A stretch of DNA of 64,000 nt from assembly GCA_020881915.1 (NCBI GenBank), contig JAJFPB010000005.1, forward strand, positions 2,914,001 to 2,978,000, given 5' to 3'. The position numbers and the translations under genes were made by a program. The notes beneath the pieces were generated by a model. It worked only from the letters and a program-made list of their open reading frames with translations, did not search any database and had not been told where the DNA came from. This document shows positions 9,901 through 20,021 of this stretch, one piece after another. Every line of letters begins with the position of its first letter. Position 1 is the first letter of the stretch. Source of the DNA: Paramyrothecium sp. XJ0827. Lineage: Eukaryota > Ascomycota > Sordariomycetes > Hypocreales > Stachybotryaceae.

Positions 9901-11988
9901 GGAGTTGGTGGAGTCCTTTATTCAGGAAGGTACCTTGCTTTGTATGAGTAGGCGCTCCGAGGTGACGCTAGCCGCTAAGTCACTGTCCCCTGTAAATGGT
10001 CAACCACTGGACGTAGAACAGGGGGGCATCCTGCGATCCAGGTAAACCAGGGCGCTCTATACTTGCTATCGCCTCAATTGGTTCTGAATGAATTCTATGG
10101 TACCTGATCGCCAATATGTGAGTGTGAACACTTCCAATGACCAAGGGAACGGCTCGAAACAGGAAGGGGATGGCCTAGAAATGTATGGCCTTTACTTCTG
10201 GCGAGTTGATACCTAAGGTAGCGCTGCACAGGATTGGGCACAGGCGTAAGGTACCTGCACTGCGATTAAGGCCAGAGTTCGAGGCTAAGAGGCCGGGGAT
10301 GGGTACCGGGTACCTGACGGCAGTACCGTAGGTTGGAGTTTGCTGCCCCGATTCGGGTCTAGAATAGGTACCCGTGATAGACGAGCCCCATTTCCTGGAC
10401 CCTTGAACAGAAAAGGTGGGTAACCAGGTCCATCCATGGCAAGCATGTACTTGAGCGGTTGGCAAAAAGGCGATACTGCAGATATATGAAACTACGAATA
10501 GAACTACTTAATTATAATTATTCTAAGTTGCAATTAAAATCTTAGTCAAATTGAAGCTTTGAAGCTTTTATTAGGCATTTGAAGATTATGTTCAAATATT
10601 ATTGCTAATCATGTAAGGTGTATATCTTTGTGGTCCATTGGCAGCATGTACCCCCATGCCATCCTAGCCCAACCACTCCACTCATATACTCGTCCGCCTT
10701 GACGCAGTTTGCTCTCATGTGACACATTCCATGTGACAGCGTTCCGATCGGGCGACCTCGCAGGAGGCATTTCTAGAGTCGTTACCGACGGTCGAGTGGC
10801 ATTGGTCGCGCGTAGAGCCTGTTGAATGTGGCTCTGTCAAGGCGCTCCCCAAGTTTGGCTTCAATCATATCGAGCCCTTTACCAAGATTGTGTCCCCAGC
10901 AAAAGCCCACGAATGCTGTCGACAATTCTGATGGTTCCCAAGAGTGTGACTGGGCTACTCTCGTGGCAATATGGCAAGGTAGGATCCTTCGTACCTGCGG
11001 GCGGCATTGACTGTAGTGACTGGGCAATGTCCTAACAAAACATGCGCCGAGCTCTACTGCTCGAGCAGGAAATGTCGGTCCTTCCAGGGTTTCCCGCATA
11101 TCATGACTCCAGGTCATCTCTCCCCAGAAATCGTATGCGCTGGACTCTGGGCTTGACACAGCAACAGGTGCCTTGGATCGACACCGAGGCCACTGAAGTG
11201 TTTGAAGAACCGGAGCTTAATCTCAACTGCGAAGTCCAGTTTGGTCCACATGAGTGTCCTTCTGAGCGAGACCATGCAAGATACAGCCCTCGTTAGCTGT
11301 GTCTTCAAAGGCAAAGCACGTGGATGAGACCCCAGGGAGCTCGCATTGGGTCGGCAGATGATGGCAAAGTCCCGTTTCCAATTTCACAATTTGAGCTCAC
11401 CCGAGCACTAGATCATAGCGAGGGGAGCCTGTTCATGGTAGGAAGCTCAACCCCTCATGATATCGAATACTGCTGGAGCACACACAATTTGACCTCGATA
11501 GCAAGAAGAGGTCCTTGAAGTGTAATCTATCAGATGCAAGCAGTCCTATGGCCAGGTGAACGACGCCAGAGTACCAACAGCAACCCGGGGATGCGAATGC
11601 CGCATGATTTTTGCTTCGCTTGGTCAGACACTCTACCAATTCACGCCGCCCAACCATATCGACCAGTTCAAGTTTTGCTCTCTTGACTGGGCATATCTAA
11701 GGAATCTCAAAACCTTGAATCCGCCAATCCCGGACGTGGGGACATCGGAACTACCTGGCTACAAAAGGATGGATACCCTGCTGGCCGCAAGTCTGATGTT
11801 CATGATTTTCGTGCGCCCACCTTGACCGTCGCTGACAACGAAAGCAACTACTCCAGCCGCCAGGCAAAAGAGCAGACAACAGACAGCATGACCATGCTTA
11901 CTGGATCGATCAAGCTTCCCTCGTAGCCTCGGGGTAATAATTTCATGGGCAATGCGATGCAAGATAGGACATGAGAAGCAAAAAGGAA
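9901..11988. other. Gene-poor region with repeat; possible decayed coding sequence
   Basis: No gene is convincingly supported. About 9930-10400 contains many GTACC/GGTAC-type motifs. 10451-10642 is an AT-rich repeat element described separately. About 10780-11830 has higher GC and partial open frames on both strands (for example 125 aa on the minus strand, 10782-11159), but none extends through plausible splices or resembles a known family. It may be relic coding sequence. Confidence 0.5.
10451..10642 (+). mobile_element. MITE-like AT-rich element, copy A, with 9-bp target duplication
   Basis: This is a 192-bp AT-rich element. Its head contains GGTTGGCAAAAAGGCG then GATACTGCA, and its tail reads GTATATCTTTGTGG, an imperfect inverted copy of the AAAGGCGATAC core. 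The perfect direct repeat AGCATGTAC flanks it at 10442-10450 and 10643-10651. The head and tail recur in the other copies at about 23.7, 25.4, 36.2 and 42.6 kb. It has no coding capacity. The 8-9 bp duplication is compatible with hAT-type transposition, but the superfamily is inferred. Confidence 0.7.
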
Positions 11989-12087
11989 TGATGAGAGTGG
12001 GATTCGAACCCACGCGGGTTGCCCCACCAGGAAACACTGTTAAGATACACCTTAACCTGGCGCCATAACCAACTCGGCCATCTCACC
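11989..12087 (-). tRNA. tRNA-Leu (anticodon AAG) with intron, copy 1
   Basis: A class II tRNA folds on the minus strand. The acceptor GGTGAGA pairs with TCTCATC, the D arm is GCC/GGC, and the anticodon stem CCAGG pairs with CCTGG. The long variable arm is GGG-CAA-CCC and the T arm is GTGGG TTCGAAT CCCAC. The anticodon AAG is at 12053-12051, followed after G37 by an intron of about 15 nt. The discriminator base is A and an oligo-T terminator follows downstream. Confidence 0.93.
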
Positions 12088-12163
12088 GGCTGCTGATGGT
12101 GGAGTGCCGACCCAATGTGCATCATGTTGATCGTGAGGATGACTGTTCGACAGAGCAAAAAAT

Positions 12164-12262
12164 TGATGAGAGTGGGATTCGAACCCACGCGGGTTGCCCC
12201 ACCAGGAAATAACTGTTAAGATAACCTTAACCTGGCGCCATAACCAACTCGGCCATCTCACC
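12164..12262 (-). tRNA. tRNA-Leu (anticodon AAG) with intron, copy 2
   Basis: This is the same mature sequence as copy 1, about 76 bp away and in the same orientation, with anticodon at 12228-12226. Only the intron differs. It is followed on the minus strand by a run of six T, a Pol III terminator. Confidence 0.93.
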
Positions 12263-13113
12263 AATGAATGATGGTGGGTCACTTATACCATATGATGCAG
12301 GTCTGTGTCTTTTGTTCGTACAAACTCACCAACTCTCCGCCTCAACTGTGTTGTGATCCCAGTGCTCAGGGTCATTAAGGCTTGTTTCGTCAATTCTGGC
12401 CTGTTGAGTCATTGGAAGTTTTAGTATGTACACCGGCCTCAGCTAGCATTTAGAAGGAATCCCACCTCTCTATTGGACTAACACAAGAGCAGAGCCAGTA
12501 ACTGTGGAAGTATTAATGTAAGCCGCTTCTATACATATCAGTAACTAATAGCACGAAGGGAAGTCCTGGCCAATGCGCAGAGGGGTATTCACTTGACACC
12601 TATTATGAATTCCCCGCGGTCTGTTGAGCAATTGTCTTATCGGCGACCAACGCGACAGTCCGTTGTGTTCGGCCAGATGAACAGCACCACCCCTAACAAT
12701 ATCCTACTGTGAGAGTGTAGGGTAGTCGAGGCGGCGGCTACCAAGGCACAAGAATGTCGATAGAGCCTAGTCAAGGCCACTGATCATCTGATTATTCAAT
12801 GAAACCATGAAAATTAGACTAATTCTCGACTTCCACGCGGTCAAGACATGCGAAATGGATGGTGCGTCGTTGACTACCTGTTCCATAGTCGGCTTTACTA
12901 CCTTACCCATCGACTATTGAGGAGCCCATGATGTAGGGTAGCCACACTAAGTGGCACACTAGGCCAATTTTCGCCTGCCCTCCAGACAGCGTGCATTAAG
13001 AGCGTGTTCCCTCCAGGCCGCAGAAACGTGTGCATTGGCTTTGGCCTTGAGACTCAGTGAGACAACACGCCTCAGCTGGATAGTCTACAATAAAATTTGA
13101 ATTTCCATGCACT
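12263..13113. other. Spacer between tRNA-Leu genes
   Basis: I see no gene, RNA or clear repeat in this 850-bp spacer. Base composition is mixed and open frames are very short. Confidence 0.6.
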
Positions 13114-13214
13114 GGTGAGATGGCCGAGTTGGTTATGGCGCCAGGTTAAGGTTAAATCTTAACAATTATTTCCTGGTGGGGCAACCCGCGTGGGTTCGAA
13201 TCCCACTCTCATCA
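13114..13214 (+). tRNA. tRNA-Leu (anticodon AAG) with intron, copy 3
   Basis: Plus-strand copy of the same tRNA-Leu, with anticodon AAG at 13148-13150 and a slightly longer AT-rich intron. The mature part matches copies 1 and 2. The downstream flank (ATTCTTTTTGCT) also resembles that of copy 1, so the duplicated unit includes the terminator. Confidence 0.93.
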
Positions 13215-14331
13215 TTCTTTTTGCTCCTTTTCAGTACCGTTGTCATGTTGATACTCTGACAAAGCGGCGTTGGTTTTTTTGGTGGTCAATGGTTGCATCC
13301 CCAGCAGGAATACTATTGAACGAGCCTAAATACCCGGACTGCACAACGGTGTGTTATTAACAGTAGTTAAGTACTCGGGAATTAAAAGAAAAATTAAATA
13401 AAAAAAATAATTTTAAAATTAAACTAATATTTTCTTAAGGGATGTCTAGAAGTTTTTTTTTTTTTTTGAAACAATTTATAGAGATTCATTTCTACTAAAA
13501 GCTACTTCTTATTATATATTGATTACTCTTTTGCTAACCATTTGCTATGTAGTTACAGGTTTATCAAGGTCCAAAGTCGGACAATAAACGGAGCCAATGA
13601 ATTATCTCATGCATAACCGAGGAGGCAGGCAGTATAGGCAGAGGCATACCAGGACTGAGACTTGTGTTGAGCCGCTGCAATGCGTTGTCACGTAGGAAGT
13701 GTTTTTCGTCACCGAACCGTGCTCATACCAAAGTATCCTTCTCGAGTCCGACTTACTGTCTTGCTTCTTGGAAACGATACGGTGGGCTAACATTCGCGGC
13801 AGTGGTCGTCTAATCTGTGGTTAATACAAGGGAGGAGAAGCTCGAGAAACTGTGAATGCACGCATGAAAATGCTTTCATTGTAAACATAAGATCAGCCAA
13901 GAAATTTGTTTGATGCTTCGTGGACTCGAGGCCGGGATCAGGACCCCCCCACGGGTGCAAGGGTAAAGCCAATCTCACACAAGCTAGCCCCATAAGGTTA
14001 TTTCCTGGTGGACGTCACAAGTTGCCAGGCACCTGACGACGCCAAGGCCCAAAGCACTTACTGGGTACTGTAGCGGGTCAACTACCCGTCCAAAACGCAT
14101 TCCATGTTCCACCCACGATCTGTGATCACAGGGTCATCTGAGCACACCCTTTCGTCTCTTATTTCACTTTCTAGTTGCGTCCCGCTTCTCCCTACTTTCT
14201 ACCAGTCTCTCTTTTTCTCACCGAGCGCCCGTCATGCAGTCTAGCTAGGAAGAACATGCCGCTTCACACTGCCGCGCTCGGCCTCGGTGCATTCTAGTCT
14301 CCCGCGCGTACACACAGGCCGCCCCGAGGCC
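13215..14331. other. Intergenic with AT-rich patch, then promoter of the four-TM protein gene
   Basis: About 13380-13560 is extremely AT-rich and may be a degenerate reversed copy of the MITE-like family (it contains TTTTGCTAACC, the reverse complement of the family head). From about 14130 to 14331 the sequence becomes pyrimidine-rich, as in a leader. No gene is seen. Confidence 0.5.
13380..13560 (-). repeat. AT-rich patch, possible degenerate MITE-like copy
   Basis: Very high AT content with A- and T-runs. The only family resemblance is a GGTTAGCAAAAG-like head when read on the minus strand (13530-13550). The assignment is weak; it could simply be an AT-rich island. Confidence 0.3.
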
Positions 14332-15510
14332 ATGAGCGCCTCGCCCCAACCGCGACCTGGTGGCAGTTCCAGCTCTGCTGGAGAGCCTGCGTCGATAAGC
14401 ACGTCAAGCTTTGCGGCTGTTGATACAATCCCTCGCCTGCGCGCGCCTCGGTCCCTTCCGCGTACGTCATTCCTCCTTGCCCCCTAAAAGCGTCCAACCC
14501 ACTCACGTATTGCAGCATGGATCGACTCGTACGAGCAGCGATATGGCTCCGTGAATGGGGACCAACTACGACTCCTTAGCCCACCGCCACGATCCGTGCG
14601 AGCACATCACAACTCCGCTCCGAGCGATCCGGAACGACGCGTCTCCAAAGACGGCTTTGTGGAATGGGAGGATCCCTTGGCTGGACAAGCCCGGGCGACA
14701 CGGTCCAAGGTTCCTCACATTATCAGATACGGTCGTGCACCCAGGCGTGGACGAAAATGGGATCATCTACGGTCTGCGGAACCTGTCATTGTGGCCGGAT
14801 ACGCCCCCCGCCCAACCATGGCCGAGTCCGCCACGACATGGCAGGATTTCGTCCAGTCGTCTGCCTGGGGTCGTGCAGCGCATGAAGACTCCGAGGTCGT
14901 CAACTACAACGAGCTGAATAAATTGCAGCCTACCTTCGGGCGGCCGGTGGATGTCATGCCCAATCCTTTGGATCAGGAGGCTTCACGGCGTCGCCGCACC
15001 CTAGCGCTTTCTAAGCGGATTTGGAACATGGTCATGCGGCATTCGCTCGCACCGTTGATGTTTCGAATGACTGTTCTTCTTACCTCTATTTGCGCCCTCG
15101 GACTTGCCGGCGAGATCTACCGCCTCGAAGACACGATTGATAGCCAGAGCGCCGAGCGGACGCAGTCCGTCGTAGCAATGGTCGTGGACAGTGTCGCGGT
15201 GCCGTACATTGGCTACATGCTCTGGGACGAGTACACAGGAAAACCCCTGGGCCTGCGCTCCGGCGTCTCAAAGATCTCTCTTATTCTCCTTGACCTCTTT
15301 TTCATCATATTCAAGTCCGCTAGCACGGCGCTTGCCTTTGAAAGTCTGATTTATCACAACGTTAGAGAGACCGACGTGCGAACTTTGGCCAAAGCTCTCG
15401 CTGCTTTCATGCTGATTGGTCTCATTTCATGGACCATCAACCTCACAGTGAATATTTTCCGCACAGTGGAACGACTAGGTGGTGGGGACGACGACGGTGG
15501 GCGCGTATAA
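14332..15510 (+). CDS. Four-TM membrane protein, possibly phospholipase D regulator SRF1-like
   Basis: Exons 14332-14461 and 14516-15510 join in frame to 374 aa; the ATG at 14332 opens the exon 1 frame. The N-terminal 170 residues are polar and probably cytosolic, with a WIDSYEQRYGS motif right after the intron. Four hydrophobic segments occupy the C-terminal half (RMTVLLTSICALGLAG, VVDSVAVPYIGYML, ISLILLDLFFIIF, AAFMLIGLISWTI). The motif WDEYTGKPLGLRS follows segment two. I recall fungal proteins with this layout annotated as regulator of phospholipase D Srf1, but I cannot verify it here. The membrane topology is seen; the function is a guess. Confidence 0.6.
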
Positions 15511-16630
15511 CGGTTGTGGATGGGTGGTCAACGGCAGACTTGGAATACCCGGAAAGCGATGATTTTGGAAACCTCGTCGCGATTATGCTCTTTTAGTTTC
15601 ATTTCCCCATAGACTCCTTGTGTCAAGGCGTCAGGAGCGTCACATTCTCTCAGGCATTTCATTGATTGATTGGATATAGGCCGCTGCGGACGAGGCAATG
15701 CCTTTTGATCAATATAGATCGCACCCAGTGGAGAATACTGTACTTGTCTTGTAAACAGTGCGCCGTGAAAGATGGTGCTCCGGTCACTTACAGCACCATG
15801 CTGTTCACTATAACTGGACTCAATGAAGTTGGTGTTGAGGACCTCCTGTAACTGGCGATGCAAGGAAAACGGACAATCAAACAGGGTGCTGTTTGTAGCA
15901 GGGCTAATATTAGAAAAAAGAAAGGGATGAAAAAGCTTTACCCCAAGTTTTGGGGTGTGGGTTTTTCCCCATCGTCACCCTTTTTCTTTCATCACCTTTT
16001 GGAACCTTTTGGAACTGTAAAAGGGACATTCGAATCGAGTCAGTCGGAGTCAAAGCAACCTTGTTGGTGAGTCGTTGTCAACAGGCCAGCGGTGAAAGGG
16101 GGCAAAATTCGGAGCTAAACCGCTTCGGCTAGCAACCCACTTTAGCCAGCAGCGAGCAACCCATCCATGTCCCGTCTGCGTCTATCACGCCGCTTTCAAG
16201 GTCCGGGTCTGACTGCCTAATCCTCCATATCTATCGCCTCTTGTCCGTCGTTCATTATTTACATCCTTCACCCGCGACCCGTCGTCGTTCTACCTGTGCG
16301 TTCGTGATATTGCGCGCCATACACCGTTTAGCAGGCACTCGCCCGTAACTCCTTCGCTGCCACCGCCCCGCCACCTGTTCCCTGTCTCAAGGTTTGCGGG
16401 TCCGTTCTTGAAGCCGACAACCACTGCTGCCGTCACAAGCAGCTTCAGCATCCGCAACCGGACCCGGATCTAGCCCTCAGAAGCGACAACCATCTCTCAG
16501 GAGCTTTCCGACTGCTCGTCCCCGAAGACAGGCCTTCTCGACAGGCTCTGTCTCGCGGTCACGAGCCCCTCGATTCCGGACCCCGCCTCCGACTGCCTGC
16601 GACCATCGTCATCTACTGGACTCACACAAT
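15511..16630. other. Intergenic and long 5' region of cullin-1
   Basis: The left part holds the 3' end of the preceding gene. About 16150-16625 is pyrimidine-rich with few ATGs and reads as promoter and leader of the cullin gene. No other gene is seen. Confidence 0.6.
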
Positions 16631-19162
16631 ATGTTTCAAAGATCCTCTACGCCGAACCAGATGCCCCCGGTTCCTAACCGGGAGGACATAGGCGCAACGT
16701 TGGTTTGCCCTAACTACTGCCAAACGTCATGCTGACTTGTCTAGATGGACCTACCTCGAGGCAGGAATCTCCCGTGTCATGAATGACCTCGAAAGAGGCA
16801 TCGACATGCAGATGTACATGGGTGTTTATACGTACGGTCATCCTCAGATTATTCCCCTCATCCGTCTCGGCACTGACACTGCACCAGAGCTGTTCACAAC
16901 TTCTGCACTGCTCAGAAGGCTGTTGGCCTTAGCGGCCCTGCCATGCACTCTCATCAGCGAGGAGGTAGGTTATGGCGGCCTTTCCAGGACGTCCCTCGAC
17001 ATTTGGCAACCAGGAAAAACTGACAGCTTTGCAGCGCATCTCCTCGGTGAAGAACTCTACAACAAACTGATCGATTACCTCAAGTCACACCTCACCACTC
17101 TCGTAGAGCAGTCTAGGTCGCACACGGACGAGGCTCTATTATCTTTCTACATTAAGGAATGGGGTCGCTATACTGTCGCTGCAAAGTACATCCACCATCT
17201 CTTCCGGTATCTTAACCGTCACTGGGTGAAGCGCGAGATTGACGAGGGCAAGAAGAACATCTATGACGTCTATACCCTGCACCTTGTGCAATGGCGAAAA
17301 GTCCTCTTCGAGCAGGTCTCTGGCAAGGTGATGGATGCAGTGCTCAAATTGGTGGAAAAGCAAAGAAACGGCGAGACCATCGAGCATGGTCAAATCAAGC
17401 AAGTGGTGGACTCTTTTGTGTCTCTCGGCCTTGACGAAGCCGACCCGTCCAAATCGACGCTCGACGTTTACCGATTCCATTTCGAGCGGCCCTTCCTTGC
17501 TGCTACTAAGGATTTCTACCAGGCCGAATCCAAACAGTTCGTTGCCGAGAACAGCGTTGTTGAGTACATGAAGAAAGCAGAATCTCGCCTCGCCGAAGAA
17601 GAGGAGCGAGTGAGCATGTACCTCCACCAGGACATCGCCATCCCTCTGAAGAAGACCTGCAACCAAGCGCTCATTGCTGACCACTCGAACCTTCTCCGTG
17701 AAGAGTTCCAAGTCCTTCTGGACAATGACCGCGAGGATGACATGGCTAGAATGTACAACTTGTTGTCGCGCATTCCGGACGGCCTTGAGCCGTTGAGGAC
17801 AAGGTTTGAAACTCATGTTCGCAAGGCCGGTTTGGCCGCAGTGCAAAAGGTGCAGTCGTCGGAGGGAGACAAGCTGGAGCCCAAGGTCTACGTGGATGCA
17901 CTGCTGGAGATCCATACCCAGTACCAAGGACTGGTCAAGCGGGCGTTCAATGACGAGCCGGAGTTTACTCGCTCTCTAGACAATGCTTGCAGAGAATTCG
18001 TTAATCGGAATGAGGTGTGCAAATCCGGGTCGAACAAATCTCCCGAGTTGCTTGCAAAGTACACCGACGTTCTGCTGCGAAAGAGCAGTACAAGCATCGA
18101 AGAGGCCGAGCTGGAGCAGACACTTGCTCAGATCATGACTGTCTTCAAGTACATTGAGGACAAGGATGTTTTCCAGAAGTTCTACTCTCGTATGTTGGCT
18201 CGTCGTCTGGTCCACAGTAATTCCTCTTCAGATGATGCCGAGACGAGTATGATCAGCAAGCTGAAGGAGGCCTGCGGTTTCGAGTATACCAACAAATTGC
18301 AGCGCATGTTCCAAGATATGCAAATCTCCAAGGATCTTAACAAAGAATTCCGAGACCACGTTGAGGGTGTTGAATACGTCAAGCCAGTTGACTCAACCTT
18401 CTCAATCCTTGGTACCGGTTTTTGGCCGTTGACACCACCCAGCACACATTTCAACCCGCCCTCTGAAATCTCCGCTGAAATCGAGCGTTTCATTAGATTC
18501 TACAAGCACAAGCACGATGGTCGAAAACTGACGTGGCTTTGGCATCTGTGCAAGGGTGAAATCAAGGCAGGTTACTGCAAGAACAGCAAGACGCCCTACA
18601 CCTTTCAAGTATCCATCTACCAGATGGCCATCTTACTTCTTTTCAATGACAAGGACTCATACGCATACGAAGACATGGTAGCCGCCACCCAGCTGAATGG
18701 CGACGTTCTCGACCAAGCATTGGCCGTCATTCTGAAGGCGAAGGTACTTCTAATGTCGGGAGGTGATAAACCTGGCAACGGAACGACATTCCGTCTCAAC
18801 TACGACTTCAAGAGCAAAAAGATCCGTGTCAACCTGAATCTCGGCGGCGTCAAGGAAGCGAAGCAGGAGGAAGCGGAGACGAACAAAACGATTGAAGAGG
18901 ACCGTAAATTAGTTCTCCAGGTAAGCATCAACATTTCCGTTGTCTCAAGTACCATGCATTAACCATACTGTAGTCCGCGATTGTGCGTATCATGAAGGCT
19001 CGAAAGAAGATGAAGCACACTCAACTTATGAGTGAGACGATCAACCAGATTCGATCTCGGTTCATGCCAAAGGTTGGCGACATCAAGAAGTGTATCGAGA
19101 TCCTGCTCGACAAGGAGTATCTCGAGCGACTAGAAGACGACGAGTTGGGATACCTAGCTTAA
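16631..19162 (+). CDS. culA: Cullin-1 (SCF ubiquitin ligase scaffold, CulA/Cdc53)
   Basis: Five exons (16631-16698, 16745-16831, 16888-16964, 17035-18920, 18974-19162) give 768 aa. The N-terminal [16 protein letters not shown] and YMGVYTAVHNFCT motifs form the Skp1/F-box adaptor-binding cullin repeat of CUL1-type cullins. The middle is the three-helix repeat stalk. The cullin homology domain begins around the [21 protein letters not shown] segment and binds the RING protein Rbx1. The last exon carries [13 protein letters not shown], the conserved neddylation motif with acceptor lysine about residue 714, and the terminal DELGYLA. As the SCF scaffold it acts in cell-cycle and developmental protein turnover. 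Small 5' introns close to the start are common in fungal genes. It converges with AVL9. Confidence 0.97.
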
Positions 19163-20021
19163 ACCTCTCTTATTCCTGGACAACCATTGCCGCAGTGGCA
19201 GGCGTACTACCTGCTAACGTTTAGTTCCCAACCTTTTTTCTGATTTAATCAAGGTAGTGCTTTGGTGCATAGACTCAGCCGGCTTAACATGACCTGTAAT
19301 GGCTAAGCTACAAGCCCAGAATCAGCGACGACTAGGGCTCAGACAAGAATAGATACTGGAGGTTTGCTGTGTCTCGGTAAGCGGGATATGTGTTATTGTC
19401 TGGGCGGACGAGGATCATTGTCAAGCGGATAAAGGAGCCACCTTTGCGTTCTTAGTAACGATGAGCTCCATCATGTAAAATGGCGCCGGGACCATAGTCG
19501 AGGAATACAAGCGAACAAATACGCAGCGAAGCAAGAAAGGGGCAGGCTTCGGAAGAGATTGTTGGCGTTTTTAAATACCACCATGATTAGCTACGATACA
19601 ACAGGAACATCCAACAAAAAACCCCAAAAAACCGGGTTCAGCGTACCAGCGGTTGGAGATTGCGATTCAAATGGCAAGGCGTGCCTTGATGGAATTTTCC
19701 CGTCGTCTCAGCATCCTGTTGATATCTAATGACAGGGACATGATGTATCGAAAACGGTCGAAGTCACAAGCACAACATGATACCACAGCATGTAGACTAT
19801 CCCTAGTCCATAATTTCTTACAAGCATGTCAAAGCTCGCTTGCACTGTCTTAGAGATCACGAGACATGTTGATATTCATAGTGTTTGTATGCCTACACCT
19901 TGATCGACCCTTACCTTGCGAGACACAATCGTGCCAAGCAAAGGAATCGAGAGAAGCCTTTAAGATTATTAATTATGCCACTGCCTTACCGAGAAGCCTT
20001 TTGTCTCGGGAAAATAGCTGC
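19163..20021. other. Intergenic, convergent 3' ends of culA and AVL9
   Basis: I see 3' UTR-like sequence only. Short open frames at 19650-19850 have no family resemblance. Confidence 0.55.

Noticed and set aside
17139..17927. 262-aa minus-strand frame opposite cullin-1
   Set aside because: It lies wholly within the conserved cullin coding sequence and has no family resemblance.
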